DNA of 64,000 nt from Synechococcus sp. BIOS-U3-1 (GTDB lineage: Bacteria > Cyanobacteriota > Cyanobacteriia > PCC-6307 > Cyanobiaceae), in the NCBI RefSeq assembly GCF_014279975.1, contig NZ_CP047936.1, positions 1,364,001-1,428,000 of the forward strand, written 5' to 3'. Numbering within the stretch: the stretch's first letter is position 1; every line of letters begins with the position of its first letter. Shown here piece after piece: positions 8,464-17,750 of the stretch. The notes under the pieces are model-generated. The model ran no database searches. It worked only from the letters and a program-made list of their open reading frames with translations, and was not told the DNA's origin. The translations under genes and the position numbers were made by a program.

Positions 8464-8857
8464 GGAGGTGAAATCAACAGTGTGACCCTAAGAAGTCGAG
8501 CAACATTCATGTGAATATCTCCAAACTGAAACCCTCCAGGCGTCCCGACAAGAATCACCCCCGGTTTGATCTATGCGGCTGCAGCCGTTGTGACAGCCCA
8601 TTGAATACGAAGCGGTGGACACGCCTCGGCAACTGTTCTGACAGTGAAACAGCAGAAAATGGTGTAGTAATACATCCCAGCGAACCTCACAAGTTGTCGT
8701 TTTAAAGCTTTGAGAAGGCTCAGTAATTGCCATATGGCATACGTACTTCAGTTCGCCTGAGCTGAAAGGCAATGTCGTCAAAGCGCGGCTCGAGATTATT
8801 CCTTTGTTACTGCGGAGTTGCTAACAGTAAGAGTGTTGCCCTGGACATCCATACCGA
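8464..8857. other. 394-base region without a supported gene
   Basis: Divergent spacer between the small minus-strand gene and the glutamate decarboxylase gene. A 64-codon plus-strand frame from 8511 with four Cys residues is open, but it has no recognisable pattern and I do not call it. The right part presumably holds the promoter of gadB; no clear operator was found. Confidence 0.5.
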
Positions 8858-10252
8858 ATGGAGACTTCCCGCTCTGAACTTGATCTCGAAACTAACCTTG
8901 GCCACCGCCTCAATCAACGCGCTCAACCCGAGGCTGTGTTGCCTCGGAACCAATTAGCAGAGCATGGCTTACACGCTGATCTGGCTTATCAGCTCATTCA
9001 CGACCATTTGATGCTGGACGGCAATGCCATGCTCAATTTGGCCACGTTCGTCGGTACCTGGATGGAACCTGAGGCACTGCATCTGATGCGCGAATGTGCC
9101 GATAAGAACATGATCGACAAAGACGAATATCCCCAGACCGCCGAACTTGAAAATCGGTGCATCCAGATGTTGGCGCGTCTTTGGAATGCACCGGATCCCG
9201 AGGCTGCTGTTGGGACCTCCACCACAGGGTCCAGCGAAGCTTGCATGCTGGGCGGAATGGTGCTCCGTTGGCACTGGCGCCAGCGAAGGACAGCGCAAGG
9301 TCTTGATGATCGGCGCCCAAACCTGGTTATGGGCAGCAACACGCAGATCTGTTGGGACAAGTTCTGCGCCTACTTCGACGTTGAAGCACGCATGGTGCCG
9401 ATTTCGAGAGAACACCTCCAGTTGACAGCTGATGGTGCTGTTGCAGCATGCGATGAGAACACCATTGGGGTAGTTGGCGTACTCGGCAGCACATTTGATG
9501 GAAGCTACGAACCCATTGAAGCCATCCAACAAGGGCTTGATCAGCTGCAAAAGCGCACGGGGTTGGACATTCCCATGCACATAGATGGGGCGTCCGGTGC
9601 CTTTGTGGCGCCATTCAACTCCCCTGAGCTGCGTTGGGACTTCCGACTGCCCCGCGTTAAGTCAATCAACACCAGCGGCCACAAATACGGTGGCGTCCTT
9701 CCCGGCGTTGGATGGGTGTTGTGGCGGGAACAGGCTGATCTACCAGAGGAATTGCGCTTCAACGTCAACTATCTAGGCGGCCAGATGCCAACCATCGGCA
9801 TGAACTTCTCCCGCCCTGGAGCCCAGGTGGTGGCGCAGTATTTCAACTTTATCCATTTAGGTCATAGTGGCTATTGCCAGCGCATGGCATGTCTTGAAGC
9901 CACGGCCTCTTACCTGGCTGATTCGATTGCGGAGATGCCAACAATGAAGTTGTTGAGCCACCCCCGCGGGCAGCTCCCGGTGTTTGCTGTCAGCCTCGAG
10001 GATTCGGTTGATAACTGGACGGTGTTCCAGTTGTCAGAACGCTTGAGAGCTCGTGGCTGGCAAGTGCCGGCATACACAATGCCGGCAGCTTGTGAAGATC
10101 TCTCAGTGCTGCGCTTTGTGATCCGAGCCGGTTTCACACGTGATATGGCCGATTTGTTGCTGCGGGATCTGAAGAACGCGGTGGATTGGTTCCAACAACT
10201 CAGCAGCCCTATGCCTGATCCAAATCCTGAACATCAGCCCTTTCACCATTGA
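8858..10252 (+). CDS. gadB: Glutamate decarboxylase
   Basis: 464 residues from ATG 8858. It contains QLIHDHLMLDGNAMLNLATF and DKDEYPQTAELE, typical of the GAD family, then STTGSSEACMLGG. The PLP site is S-G-H-K276-Y-G-G, with D243 (H-I-D-G-A) positioned to hold the pyridine nitrogen. The enzyme makes GABA and CO2 from glutamate, consuming a proton; in cyanobacteria GABA can feed the GABA shunt around the TCA cycle. No antiporter (GadC) is adjacent, which speaks for a metabolic rather than an acid-resistance role. Confidence 0.93.
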   Translation: METSRSELDLETNLGHRLNQRAQPEAVLPRNQLAEHGLHADLAYQLIHDHLMLDGNAMLNLATFVGTWMEPEALHLMRECADKNMIDKDEYPQTAELENRCIQMLARLWNAPDPEAAVGTSTTGSSEACMLGGMVLRWHWRQRRTAQGLDDRRPNLVMGSNTQICWDKFCAYFDVEARMVPISREHLQLTADGAVAACDENTIGVVGVLGSTFDGSYEPIEAIQQGLDQLQKRTGLDIPMHIDGASGAFVAPFNSPELRWDFRLPRVKSINTSGHKYGGVLPGVGWVLWREQADLPEELRFNVNYLGGQMPTIGMNFSRPGAQVVAQYFNFIHLGHSGYCQRMACLEATASYLADSIAEMPTMKLLSHPRGQLPVFAVSLEDSVDNWTVFQLSERLRARGWQVPAYTMPAACEDLSVLRFVIRAGFTRDMADLLLRDLKNAVDWFQQLSSPMPDPNPEHQPFHH

Positions 10253-10569
10253 TCAAAACATATCAAATTTCTTTTGTTGAATTTGATTGATCAACGTGTG
10301 CGCAGACTTTATCGCCATGCCTCTACCACACAAAAGCGATAAACATCCTTTTAATAATTACATAATACATTGACTTCAAAGCATAATTCAACACTAGCGA
10401 TTGCTTATTAAGACCAAAAATTCTCCGACCCTATTCAAAAAGTATTCTGAATATATTGATTTTTGGACATAGAAATTAATCCAAGACTGCAAGCATCTTC
10501 CTGGCTAGGCTGAACTCGAGCGCATTATTCCTTGAACATTCAAGCACACAAGTTTCTGCTGTAATCCTT
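10253..10569. other. 317-base AT-rich region without a gene
   Basis: Spacer between gadB and the nitrilase-family gene, clearly more AT-rich than either the gadB gene or the crtH region. Just after the gadB stop an imperfect hairpin (arms ATCAAATT and AATTTGAT, 10-base loop, near 10272-10297) may end the gadB transcript. No open frame of note. Confidence 0.45.
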
Positions 10570-11538
10570 ATGTTTTTTCTGACCCGAATCAAGTCGGAAC
10601 CTCCAGAGTTTGGCAAGGGCATTCGACTAGCAATTTACCAAAACAATGGTGGTCCGGTTGGCACTCAAGAAGCAATAAGCCATTACCTTTCGACAATGAG
10701 CCTGGTGGCTGAGGAGGCCAAGAAATACAATGCTCAAGTTGTTAGTTTTCCTGAGCTTTACCTAACTGGTTATGCAGTATCTCCAGAGGAGGTCTGTTTG
10801 CTGGCACAAGAATTGAATGGCAGCCTTTTAAAAGAAGTAGCCCTTATTGCTGAGAGACATCAAATTGCGATAATTTGCCCCTATCCCGAGAAATCCATTA
10901 TTGATGAGAATACACACTATTTTGACTCGATAGCGCTGTTTAGTCCCGAAGGCACGCTTCTCAAGAACTACCGTAAAACACATTTATGGGGTCCTGATGA
11001 GTCAAAGATATATTCACCTGGTCATCAGTTCTGTGATGAGAATGGGCCTTATTCGATTCACGAGATTAATGGATTCAAGGTCGGCCTTCTGAACTGCTAT
11101 GAAGCCGAATTTGGGGAGCTTTCTCGCCTGATGGCTCTTAAAGGGGCGCAGTTAGTCGTTATTCCTACCGCAGCAGATATATGGACGCTCTTATCAACAG
11201 GAGAAAGGACAAAAATGCCATATCCCGATGTTTCTCATAACCTCATTCCAGCTCATGCATATGAAAACACTATGTTTATTTCCTATTGCAATCGTAGCGG
11301 TATAGAGACAAGACTGAATAGTGACGGCAAGGAAGTTGAGATTGGCTCATATCTTGGAAATAGCGTAATTGCTGGACCTCACGGAGATATTGTGCTGAGT
11401 CCTCGTAACGAAGAAACGTTAATGATCGCAGATTGTGTACCCGGTGATTACGGTCCAACCCACCCAGAAAATACAAATTATTTACGGGACCGTATTCCTA
11501 GTTTGTATGCAGGTTTGAGCACGGATGAGGGTGTATGA
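10570..11538 (+). CDS. Carbon-nitrogen hydrolase (nitrilase superfamily amidase)
   Basis: 322 residues. The catalytic Glu-Lys-Cys triad is visible: F-P-E62-L-Y-L-T-G-Y, Y-R-K136-T-H-L-W-G and L-L-N-C176-Y-E-A-E-F. Such enzymes split amides, carbamoyl amines or nitriles; the motif around Cys (N-C-Y-E rather than C-W-E) points to an amidase branch, substrate unknown. Base composition and codon choice (many AT-ending codons) differ from neighbouring genes, and the gene is flanked by AT-rich spacer, which suggests transfer. The ATG at 10570 is accepted, though a later start near residue 18 is possible. Confidence 0.85.
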   Translation: MFFLTRIKSEPPEFGKGIRLAIYQNNGGPVGTQEAISHYLSTMSLVAEEAKKYNAQVVSFPELYLTGYAVSPEEVCLLAQELNGSLLKEVALIAERHQIAIICPYPEKSIIDENTHYFDSIALFSPEGTLLKNYRKTHLWGPDESKIYSPGHQFCDENGPYSIHEINGFKVGLLNCYEAEFGELSRLMALKGAQLVVIPTAADIWTLLSTGERTKMPYPDVSHNLIPAHAYENTMFISYCNRSGIETRLNSDGKEVEIGSYLGNSVIAGPHGDIVLSPRNEETLMIADCVPGDYGPTHPENTNYLRDRIPSLYAGLSTDEGV

Positions 11539-11612
11539 GACGACATGTCTTATTAAGTCTCTATCCATCGGTTCAATGTCAATTCTTCGCAAAAGCATTT
11601 AGTTTATGAGCA

Positions 11613-11661
11613 GAGCAGACGTTTTCCTTACTATTTCTTTTTTTCGAAAAACAGTCTGCTC
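11613..11661. terminator. Bidirectional hairpin terminator between amidase and crtH
   Basis: Arms GAGCAGAC (11613-11620) and GTCTGCTC (11654-11661), extended inward by GTTTT/AAAAC with one bulged base. It lies in the short convergent gap after both stop codons, so it can end both transcripts. T-rich sequence lies inside the loop rather than after the stem on the plus strand. Confidence 0.6.
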
Positions 11662-11662
11662 A

Positions 11663-13213
11663 TCAACGGGGTAAAGCCCAGGAATTGATCCCAAGATCAG
11701 CCCCGATGCGATGGCTGCAGGCATAACCGCTGAACGCAACCGCGTTCAATCCCTGGCCAGGAAAGCAGGAATCTCCAACGCAATAAAGACCGTTTAAACC
11801 GGTTCGATTGAACGGCATCGGCAGAAGTCCTGGCAGTCGACCTGCTGGGATCGGCCCATAGGAACCACCCATTCGTCCAAGAAAGCGACGATGAGTACGG
11901 GGAGTTCCAACCTCCTGAAGTTCGATGGCCTGTGACAAACCCGGAAGAATGGACTCAAGCCGCTCAATCAGCCGAGAGGCGTCGTGCTGCTTTTTGGCTC
12001 TGTAGTCCTTGGGCGTGAGATCGTCCCAGTGCTGAATATCACTCATGGTGAAGGTATGAACGATATGCCGACCCTCGGGAGCCAGGGATGGATCCAGCAG
12101 CGTTGGAATTGACACAAAGATCACTCCTTGCTCGGCTTCCAGGTCATTCCAGTCCTCAAGCAGAAGGTGATGGCAGTGGAAGCCGTTGGGGACGACATCA
12201 GCTCTAACGCCGAGGTGAACTGAAAGAAACGAACTAGACGGTTGATAGCGACGGCGCCAGGTGGCTTCAGCGGACGGGGTGTGGTCCTCGGTCACCAAAG
12301 TGTGATCAGGTGAACCTTCCCCAGCGAATGTGTCCCAGCGAGTGGCGTTGCTCACAATTCGCCTACCTCTGAGCTCTTCACCATCGGAAAGCTCCACGCC
12401 AACTGCACGGCCTTGCTCAATCAGCACCTTCTTGACACGGGCTTTGTAGCGGATCGCTCCGCCATGGGCTTGAAGACCTGCCACCAGCTTTTCGGCAATC
12501 GTTCCGACACCACCCTTGGGGTAATTGATGCCGCCGGCATGGCGATCAGAGAAGACCATGCCGGCATTGATCATTGGTGTCCGATCAGCTGGCATTACCG
12601 ACCAGCAGAAACACTCCATGTCGATCAGACGGAGCAACTCCTGATCCCGGATGTGTTTTCGAGCCACATCCCCCACATTGAAAGGGAGCCAGCGAGCCAG
12701 TCCCAGGCAGGCAAGAGGTGCTCTGAAAAAAACTTTGGCTAGATAGGCCGGGTCTTCAAGAGAAAGGAGCGGCATGGCATCCAGACAGCGAAAGACCTGC
12801 CAACAGGTGTCATAAAAGGCTCTGATTCCTGCAGCCTCGTTGGGGAATCTGGCGCTCATGCGAGTGATGAAACCCTCGTAATCTCGATCCACTGCCATGT
12901 TCAGACCATCAGGCAGGTGGTACTCAAGCTGCACCGGATCAGGCACCGTTTCGCAGCGCTGCCCCACATCAGCCAGTGCCCTTGTGAGCAGGTTGGTATG
13001 GCCATGCTCGCCGAAACCGAAGATCATCGAGGCACCCACGTCAAAGGTGTATCCCCTGCGCTGGAAGCTGCCACCGGAGCCTCCGGGAATCCGATACTGC
13101 TCGAGTACAAGAGTTCTGGCCCCTTTGGCAGCCAGCTGAGATGCGGTGACCAGCCCTCCAATGCCGGAACCGATCACGATCACATCCCAGTCTGGATTTG
13201 AGCTCACGGCCAC
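11663..13213 (-). CDS. crtH: Carotenoid cis-trans isomerase CrtH (CrtISO)
   Basis: 516 residues from GTG 13213. The N terminus has the FAD-binding VIVIGSGIGGLVTASQLA and E-Q-Y-R-I-P-G-G-S-G-G-S-F; the C terminus has the GLYCVGDSCFPGQGLNAVAF flavin block. Overall pattern is that of CrtISO/CrtH, which turns poly-cis prolycopene into all-trans lycopene after CrtP and CrtQ. A plain CrtI desaturase is less likely given V-G-D-S-C-F-P-G-Q-G. It is 28 bases downstream of the CDF-type gene on the same strand. Confidence 0.9.
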   Translation of the reverse strand: MAVSSNPDWDVIVIGSGIGGLVTASQLAAKGARTLVLEQYRIPGGSGGSFQRRGYTFDVGASMIFGFGEHGHTNLLTRALADVGQRCETVPDPVQLEYHLPDGLNMAVDRDYEGFITRMSARFPNEAAGIRAFYDTCWQVFRCLDAMPLLSLEDPAYLAKVFFRAPLACLGLARWLPFNVGDVARKHIRDQELLRLIDMECFCWSVMPADRTPMINAGMVFSDRHAGGINYPKGGVGTIAEKLVAGLQAHGGAIRYKARVKKVLIEQGRAVGVELSDGEELRGRRIVSNATRWDTFAGEGSPDHTLVTEDHTPSAEATWRRRYQPSSSFLSVHLGVRADVVPNGFHCHHLLLEDWNDLEAEQGVIFVSIPTLLDPSLAPEGRHIVHTFTMSDIQHWDDLTPKDYRAKKQHDASRLIERLESILPGLSQAIELQEVGTPRTHRRFLGRMGGSYGPIPAGRLPGLLPMPFNRTGLNGLYCVGDSCFPGQGLNAVAFSGYACSHRIGADLGINSWALPR

Positions 13214-13241
13214 ACTTCAGAAATTGCTCGAGCCTTAGACC

Positions 13242-14195
13242 CTAGGAAACACTGGCGGCTGCAAAGGGTGGAGTTGCGGTCAGAATCACCTCAGTTCGGA
13301 CAGGGCATGCCAGTAGGGACTGGCATCGTTCTTGGATGCGATCACGGATCAGGTCAATGGCGCCGCCATCCATCGGTTGACTTGGATTCAAATAAACAAC
13401 AACAAAAGCCGTCCGACCGACCTGATACACCGTGAGATCAAGAAGCCAGCAGGACAGCCCTGCGAGCAGATCTTGAAGGGCGAGGCGGGTGTTGCTGATC
13501 ACATCGGTTTCCGCTGAGGCACCCGCTGCCTGACCCAGAGCGGTGAGAAAACCTTGCAACGGTTCTCGCAACACCAGAAGACTCACTACCAACACCAGTA
13601 GTGAGTCTGTGACAGGAATCAGTCCAGACAGCTTGGTTCCGTTGAGCAGCGGTGCACCAAGCAGAGCCAGTCCGGTTAGACCACTAATCAGACCATCCAA
13701 TCGAGCAGCCCGAGCTTCGGTGAGCAGGATCTGAGAGTGTCGGCCTGTGCTGCACCAGTCGTGATGATGGCGCCAGGCGAGTCCCCAACATGAGGCCACC
13801 ATGGCGATGGAATACCAGGCGACCGGACCGAGGCGAACTGAAGTGACGACACTGCCGTAGGCGTAATCAATCACGGTGCTGAGGGCTGAAATTGCAGCAA
13901 AAGAGAGCACCCCCATCAACAGCAAAGAACGGAAGAGCACGTACAACGCTTCCTGTCCGTCGTAGCCGTAGGGATAGGCACGATCTGGCGGTCGAACAAC
14001 GTTGCGACTGATCCTTGCTGCGACCAAGCCAGACCCGACCATCACCGCTGAGTAAAGACCATCCAGGAGGAGCGCATAGGAGCCTGAAATCAAATGAACA
14101 CAGAGCCCAGCAAGCGCCATCAGTGCGCTGGCATAAACACCGATTTTCAGGGAACGGAGCTCAATTAGGCGGTCTTTAGGCCGGACAGGCGACAT
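13242..14195 (-). CDS. Cation diffusion facilitator (CDF) family transporter, altered metal site
   Basis: 317 residues from ATG 14195 with about six membrane segments and a C-terminal cytoplasmic domain, the CDF layout. The first metal-site motif reads D46-G-L-Y-S50 where YiiP-type zinc exporters have D-x-x-x-D, and the second reads A164-A-R-L-D168 where they have H-x-x-x-D. The P-Y-G-Y-D-G-Q-E element after TM2 is kept. Half of the transport-site ligands are thus replaced, so the ion may not be zinc. Its start overlaps the end of trmFO by 20 bases, suggesting coupled expression. Confidence 0.82.
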   Translation of the reverse strand: MSPVRPKDRLIELRSLKIGVYASALMALAGLCVHLISGSYALLLDGLYSAVMVGSGLVAARISRNVVRPPDRAYPYGYDGQEALYVLFRSLLLMGVLSFAAISALSTVIDYAYGSVVTSVRLGPVAWYSIAMVASCWGLAWRHHHDWCSTGRHSQILLTEARAARLDGLISGLTGLALLGAPLLNGTKLSGLIPVTDSLLVLVVSLLVLREPLQGFLTALGQAAGASAETDVISNTRLALQDLLAGLSCWLLDLTVYQVGRTAFVVVYLNPSQPMDGGAIDLIRDRIQERCQSLLACPVRTEVILTATPPFAAASVS

Positions 14196-15576
14196 CAACA
14201 GAGTCCTGCTTCTTTGTTGCTAGCAGCAAATCGTTCAGGGCTCTGTCCCGGTAGGCGCCGTAGCGAAGACGTTTATCTCGGATCTTTTCAGGCAGAACGG
14301 GTAACAATCCAAAATTGGGGGGCATCGGCTGAAATTTGCCGGATGGTGCCTCACTGATGAAGTGCGTTAATGCGCCGATCATGCAGGTGGGGGGCAAATC
14401 AAAAGTGGGTTGTCCTAAAACAAGACGGGCAGCATTCGTGCCCGCAAGCCAGCCGCCTGCCACTGCAGCTGCATAACCTTCAGTCCCCGTGATCTGACCT
14501 GCGGCGAGAAGACGATCACGGCCTCGGAACTGGAGAGTGGGCTGAAGCAGCTCAGGGGCCTTAAGAAAGGTGTTGCGATGCATGACACCGAAACGTACGA
14601 ATTCAGCCTGTTCAAGACCTGGGATCATGCGCAGAACTCGTTTCTGCTCTCCCCATTTGAGATTCGTCTGAAACCCAACCAGATTCCAGAGACGACCATC
14701 TCTGTCCTCTTGCCGAAGCTGAACCACTGCGTGGGCTCGGTTGGCACGTCTCACGTCGCGATCGTTGACATCTCCCCAGCGTGGATCCCAGAGACCAATT
14801 GGCTTCAGTGGTCCATAGCGCATGGTGTCTTCACCACGGCGGGCAAGTTCCTCGATCGGTAAGCAACCTTCAAAAAATGTGGCGCTGTCTTTTTCAAACT
14901 CCTTGAGCTCAGCCTGCTCAGCAGCGAGAAGAGCTGTCTGAAAATCTAAATACTGCCGCTGGTCCATCGGGCAATTGATGTAATCCGCGTCTCCTTTGTC
15001 GTAACGGCTGGCCCGAAAAGCCTTGTCCATATCAATGCTGTCACCATCGACGATTGGACTGGCCGCATCAAAAAAATGACAGTCATCACGGCCTGTGAAG
15101 TCACGAAGATCTTTGGCCAGTGAGTCGCTGGTTAGCGGGCCTGTGGCCAGAACAGTGACCTGATCTGCATCAGGAAGAGACATCTGTTCCCGACGTTCAA
15201 TCGTGACCAAAGGGTGTTGCTCGAGAATTGCAGTTAATGCAGCGCTGTAGCGACCGCGGTCAACAGCCAAAGCGCCACCCGCTGGCACCGCATGAGCATC
15301 AGCGGTACGGATCACCAATGATCCGAGACGACGAAGTTCTTCCTGTAGCAAGCCTGCAGCGCGATCACTGCTCAAAGCGCCAAAACTATTGCTGCAAACA
15401 AGTTCAGCGAACTCACTGCTGTGGTGGGCAGGAGAACGCCTCAGAGGCCGCATTTCGACCAAGCAAACAGGAACTCCTGCCTGAACAATCTGCCAGGCAG
15501 CTTCAGTGCCGGCTAAACCAGCACCAATGACAACGACGGTGCCGATTCCCAAGACTGTGCAATCAACCGACTTCAA
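14176..15576 (-). CDS. trmFO: Methylenetetrahydrofolate--tRNA-(uracil-5-)-methyltransferase TrmFO
   Basis: 466 residues. It carries [16 protein letters not shown] (FAD site), V-E-M-R-P, and the [17 protein letters not shown] block typical of TrmFO (Gid), which puts the methyl group on U54 of tRNA using folate and FADH2. The C-terminal part has [12 protein letters not shown] and P-P-N-F-G-L. No ATG is available at the 5' end; TTG at 15576 or TTG at 15552 are the options. psbY lies 34 bases upstream and the CDF gene overlaps downstream. Confidence 0.95.
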   Translation of the reverse strand: MKSVDCTVLGIGTVVVIGAGLAGTEAAWQIVQAGVPVCLVEMRPLRRSPAHHSSEFAELVCSNSFGALSSDRAAGLLQEELRRLGSLVIRTADAHAVPAGGALAVDRGRYSAALTAILEQHPLVTIERREQMSLPDADQVTVLATGPLTSDSLAKDLRDFTGRDDCHFFDAASPIVDGDSIDMDKAFRASRYDKGDADYINCPMDQRQYLDFQTALLAAEQAELKEFEKDSATFFEGCLPIEELARRGEDTMRYGPLKPIGLWDPRWGDVNDRDVRRANRAHAVVQLRQEDRDGRLWNLVGFQTNLKWGEQKRVLRMIPGLEQAEFVRFGVMHRNTFLKAPELLQPTLQFRGRDRLLAAGQITGTEGYAAAVAGGWLAGTNAARLVLGQPTFDLPPTCMIGALTHFISEAPSGKFQPMPPNFGLLPVLPEKIRDKRLRYGAYRDRALNDLLLATKKQDSVDVACPA

Positions 15577-15610
15577 CCCTATCGATCGAGTCGGAAGAAA
15601 GCTTCATGAC

Positions 15611-15733
15611 TCAAGCTTCCCCGCGCTTAAGCATCATCTGCAATTGACCGATAGCGGCACGGCTGATGTTGTAACCAGCCCAGCCCAGGGCAATCAGAAT
15701 CGGAGCTGCCACAACGACGACGCGAAGATCCAT
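15611..15733 (-). CDS. psbY: Photosystem II protein Y
   Basis: A 40-residue single-span membrane protein: it starts [11 protein letters not shown], continues through a hydrophobic segment with L-G-W-A-G-Y-N-I, and ends in a basic tail with Q-L-Q-M-M-L-K-R-G. Length and pattern match cyanobacterial PsbY, a small peripheral subunit of photosystem II near cytochrome b559. It is easily missed because of its size. ATG at 15733, TGA at 15611-15613. It lies just upstream of trmFO on the same strand. Confidence 0.88.
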   Translation of the reverse strand: MDLRVVVVAAPILIALGWAGYNISRAAIGQLQMMLKRGEA

Positions 15734-15793
15734 GGTTTCTAGGGATGGTCGGGCGATCTTAATGAATGTCGGAGCAAGAAAGGCTCTAAAGGG

Positions 15794-16327
15794 TCAGTCC
15801 GTTTGGTTTTGCAGCATTTCAGCCCAGCCCGCAGCCAGTTGCGCATAGTTGACCGCGTGGTGCTTCTGCGCCAGAACTGCCGATTCGCTTTGTTCCCGCT
15901 TCACCTGAGCAGGAACCCCCGCCACCAGGCTGCGTGGGGGGACATCACGGGTCACAACAGCACCTGCAGCTACGAGAGCTCCTGCACCAACGGTGACGCC
16001 ATTGAGGACGATCGCTCCGATTCCGATCAAACAACCGTCTTCGAGGATGGCTCCATGAACCACAGCACGGTGGCCGATGGTGACATCAGCTCCGATCAAC
16101 ACCGGCGATCCCGGATCGCCATGCAGAACAGCACCGTCCTGAACGTTGCTACGAGGGCCAATCACGATGGCCGACATGTCACCCCTGGCAACGGCAGTGG
16201 GCCAAAGACTGGCACCTGCTGCAATCTCAACATCGCCCATTACAACAGCGCTTTCAGCGACCCAGGCATGAGGATCAATCCGTGGGGAACCGATGTTCAA
16301 CGTCTCTGGAGAAGACGAACCATTCAT
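15794..16327 (-). CDS. Gamma-carbonic anhydrase family / hexapeptide-repeat protein
   Basis: 177 residues forming a left-handed beta-helix: repeated [LIV]-G-x-x-x-x units such as [15 protein letters not shown] and [18 protein letters not shown]. The histidines that bind metal between subunits of gamma-class enzymes are present (V-L-H-G-D, I-G-H, V-V-H-G). Members include true gamma-carbonic anhydrases and inactive relatives (YrdA, PaaY). Activity cannot be told from sequence, though the metal ligands speak for a bound zinc or iron. Confidence 0.88.
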   Translation of the reverse strand: MNGSSSPETLNIGSPRIDPHAWVAESAVVMGDVEIAAGASLWPTAVARGDMSAIVIGPRSNVQDGAVLHGDPGSPVLIGADVTIGHRAVVHGAILEDGCLIGIGAIVLNGVTVGAGALVAAGAVVTRDVPPRSLVAGVPAQVKREQSESAVLAQKHHAVNYAQLAAGWAEMLQNQTD

Positions 16328-16525
16328 CAGTTCACAGTCCTGAACTCGTTGTGCTGATTCAAGCCGGTGAAACGAAGGACTGGCCAGAACAGGTACTCAT
16401 GTTGATGTCAATTGAGGCGGACGTGGATTTGAGGTTGCTCGTAGACGCTGGTTCGTCAGGGTGATATTTTTCATAAGTGCTTGAAAGCACAGCCTGCTCC
16501 GGAACGTTTGCTCCGGCTTAAGGGA

Positions 16526-16597
16526 GGGTCGCTAGCTCAGCGGTAGAGCACTCGGCTTTTAACCGATTGGTCCTGAGTTCGAATCTCAGGCGACCCA
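16526..16597 (+). tRNA. tRNA-Lys (TTT anticodon)
   Basis: Acceptor GGGTCGC pairs with GCGACCC before the discriminator A. The D arm AGCTCAGCGGTAGAGC is followed by the anticodon loop CTTTTAA (anticodon TTT) and the T arm CTGAG-TTCGAAT-CTCAG. The CCA is not encoded. A response-regulator gene begins 56 bases downstream. Confidence 0.97.
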
Positions 16598-16653
16598 TTT
16601 CACCGATCACACAACGACCCATTCATGATGGGGGTCGCTGATCAAGGCTGACC

Positions 16654-17037
16654 ATGGATGACAAACCACGGGTCGCTTTCGTCGATGACGACCCTCGTCT
16701 TCGCACTCTGATCGCCGAAGAGTTGTTTGATGAAGGCGTTCACCCTCTCGCTTGCAGTACAGGTCAGGAACTACTGGATTGCTTGAATCTTGAAAAAATT
16801 GATCTGATCCTTCTCGATCTGATGATGCCTGTCATGGATGGACTGACTTGTCTACGACATTTAAAAGAGAAAAAAACGAATATTCCAATCCTCGTCGTCA
16901 CTGCCTTTAATGACGATGAGAAACGACAAGTATCGATGGAGAATGGCGCAGTTGACTACATCATCAAACCAGACCTATTTGAGCGACTGCCTGAGCTGCT
17001 GGATCGACATCTAAAAAAGCCACGGAATGTCAATTAG
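16654..17037 (+). CDS. Single-domain response regulator (receiver only)
   Basis: 127 residues, a complete CheY-like receiver: acidic pair D11-D12, phosphorylated Asp D55 in L-I-L-L-D-L-M-M-P, Thr83 and Lys105 in Y-I-I-K-P. There is no output domain, so it acts through protein contacts or a phosphorelay. It follows tRNA-Lys and has no histidine kinase beside it. In picocyanobacteria, which have few two-component proteins, such a stand-alone receiver is notable. Confidence 0.92.
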   Translation: MDDKPRVAFVDDDPRLRTLIAEELFDEGVHPLACSTGQELLDCLNLEKIDLILLDLMMPVMDGLTCLRHLKEKKTNIPILVVTAFNDDEKRQVSMENGAVDYIIKPDLFERLPELLDRHLKKPRNVN

Positions 17038-17373
17038 CAAGATTGAATCAGAGGAAAAGATATCGAGATTGCAAGTCCACATCTGAACTGAGAATTGTTA
17101 CCTGACTCGAGGTCTGCGTACAGAACCTCCCATTCCCTCCACAAGAGCTAAACCAAGACTTACTCCATCGCAGTGAGTTGGCTCACGATGCTCTTCAAGC
17201 CGAGTAAATCGATCGAAAAGAAGGGAAGCATCACCCTTGAACGCTAATGCTGCAATCCCCTTTCAAGAAGGTCCATGTTGAAATCACGATCTACTTCGTT
17301 CTCTAGAGCTCAATGTGCTCGCGGCGAAATGTACTGATGACCAGCAGTCATCGACTAAGTACTACCAATGAAA
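17038..17373. other. 336-base region without a gene
   Basis: Convergent spacer between the response regulator and the small minus-strand gene. Open frames on both strands are short and not protein-like. No clear terminator or repeat was seen. Confidence 0.45.
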
Positions 17374-17655
17374 CTAATCAGAGTTTTTGCTAGACACTGG
17401 TGGTGCATCAATCTCTTTGATATAGATGAGTAACTCATTGAACTCAAAAGATTCACAGCCATTAATCTCAGCTTGATCTTCGTCAGTCCAAATGAGTTGC
17501 TTTGCGCATACAAATCTACTGTTCAGCTCTTCCGATGTCGTGATTGAGTACTCCATGGAAAGGAGCTCTATCAACTGATCAAGGTCATCTGAATCGAACT
17601 GATCAACTTCAGGAATTCGTTTTCGCACTGCGTCCTGCAGATTCAGCGCGGTCAT
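17374..17655 (-). CDS. Small acidic hypothetical protein
   Basis: 93 residues from ATG 17655, strongly acidic (D-Q-F-D-S-D-D-L-D-Q and W-T-D-E-D-Q-A-E-I). No membrane segment or signal peptide. It lies just downstream of a minus-strand terminator at 17721-17750, so it has its own promoter in the short gap. I do not recognise the family. Composition is more AT-rich than the core genes. Confidence 0.55.
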   Translation of the reverse strand: MTALNLQDAVRKRIPEVDQFDSDDLDQLIELLSMEYSITTSEELNSRFVCAKQLIWTDEDQAEINGCESFEFNELLIYIKEIDAPPVSSKNSD

Positions 17656-17720
17656 CCTTTCAAGCGTCGTTTGGCTCTTCCAGCATGGCCAATTGCAATT
17701 GGTAGTGCCACCAAAAAGGA

Positions 17721-17750
17721 AGGCCGCCCTTCCGGATGGAAAGACGGCCT
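17721..17750 (-). terminator. Rho-independent terminator facing left
   Basis: Arms AGGCCG-CCC-TTCC and GGAA-AGA-CGGCCT around a GGAT loop (three mismatched bases in the middle). Read on the minus strand the stem is followed by TTCCTTTTTGG, a T-tract, so it stops transcription coming from higher coordinates. No confident gene lies directly upstream of it on that strand (see the unit at 17751-18240). Confidence 0.7.

Noticed and set aside
15803-16357. 184-codon plus-strand frame
   Set aside because: Shadow of the gamma-carbonic anhydrase gene; its repeats come from the hexapeptide repeats on the other strand.
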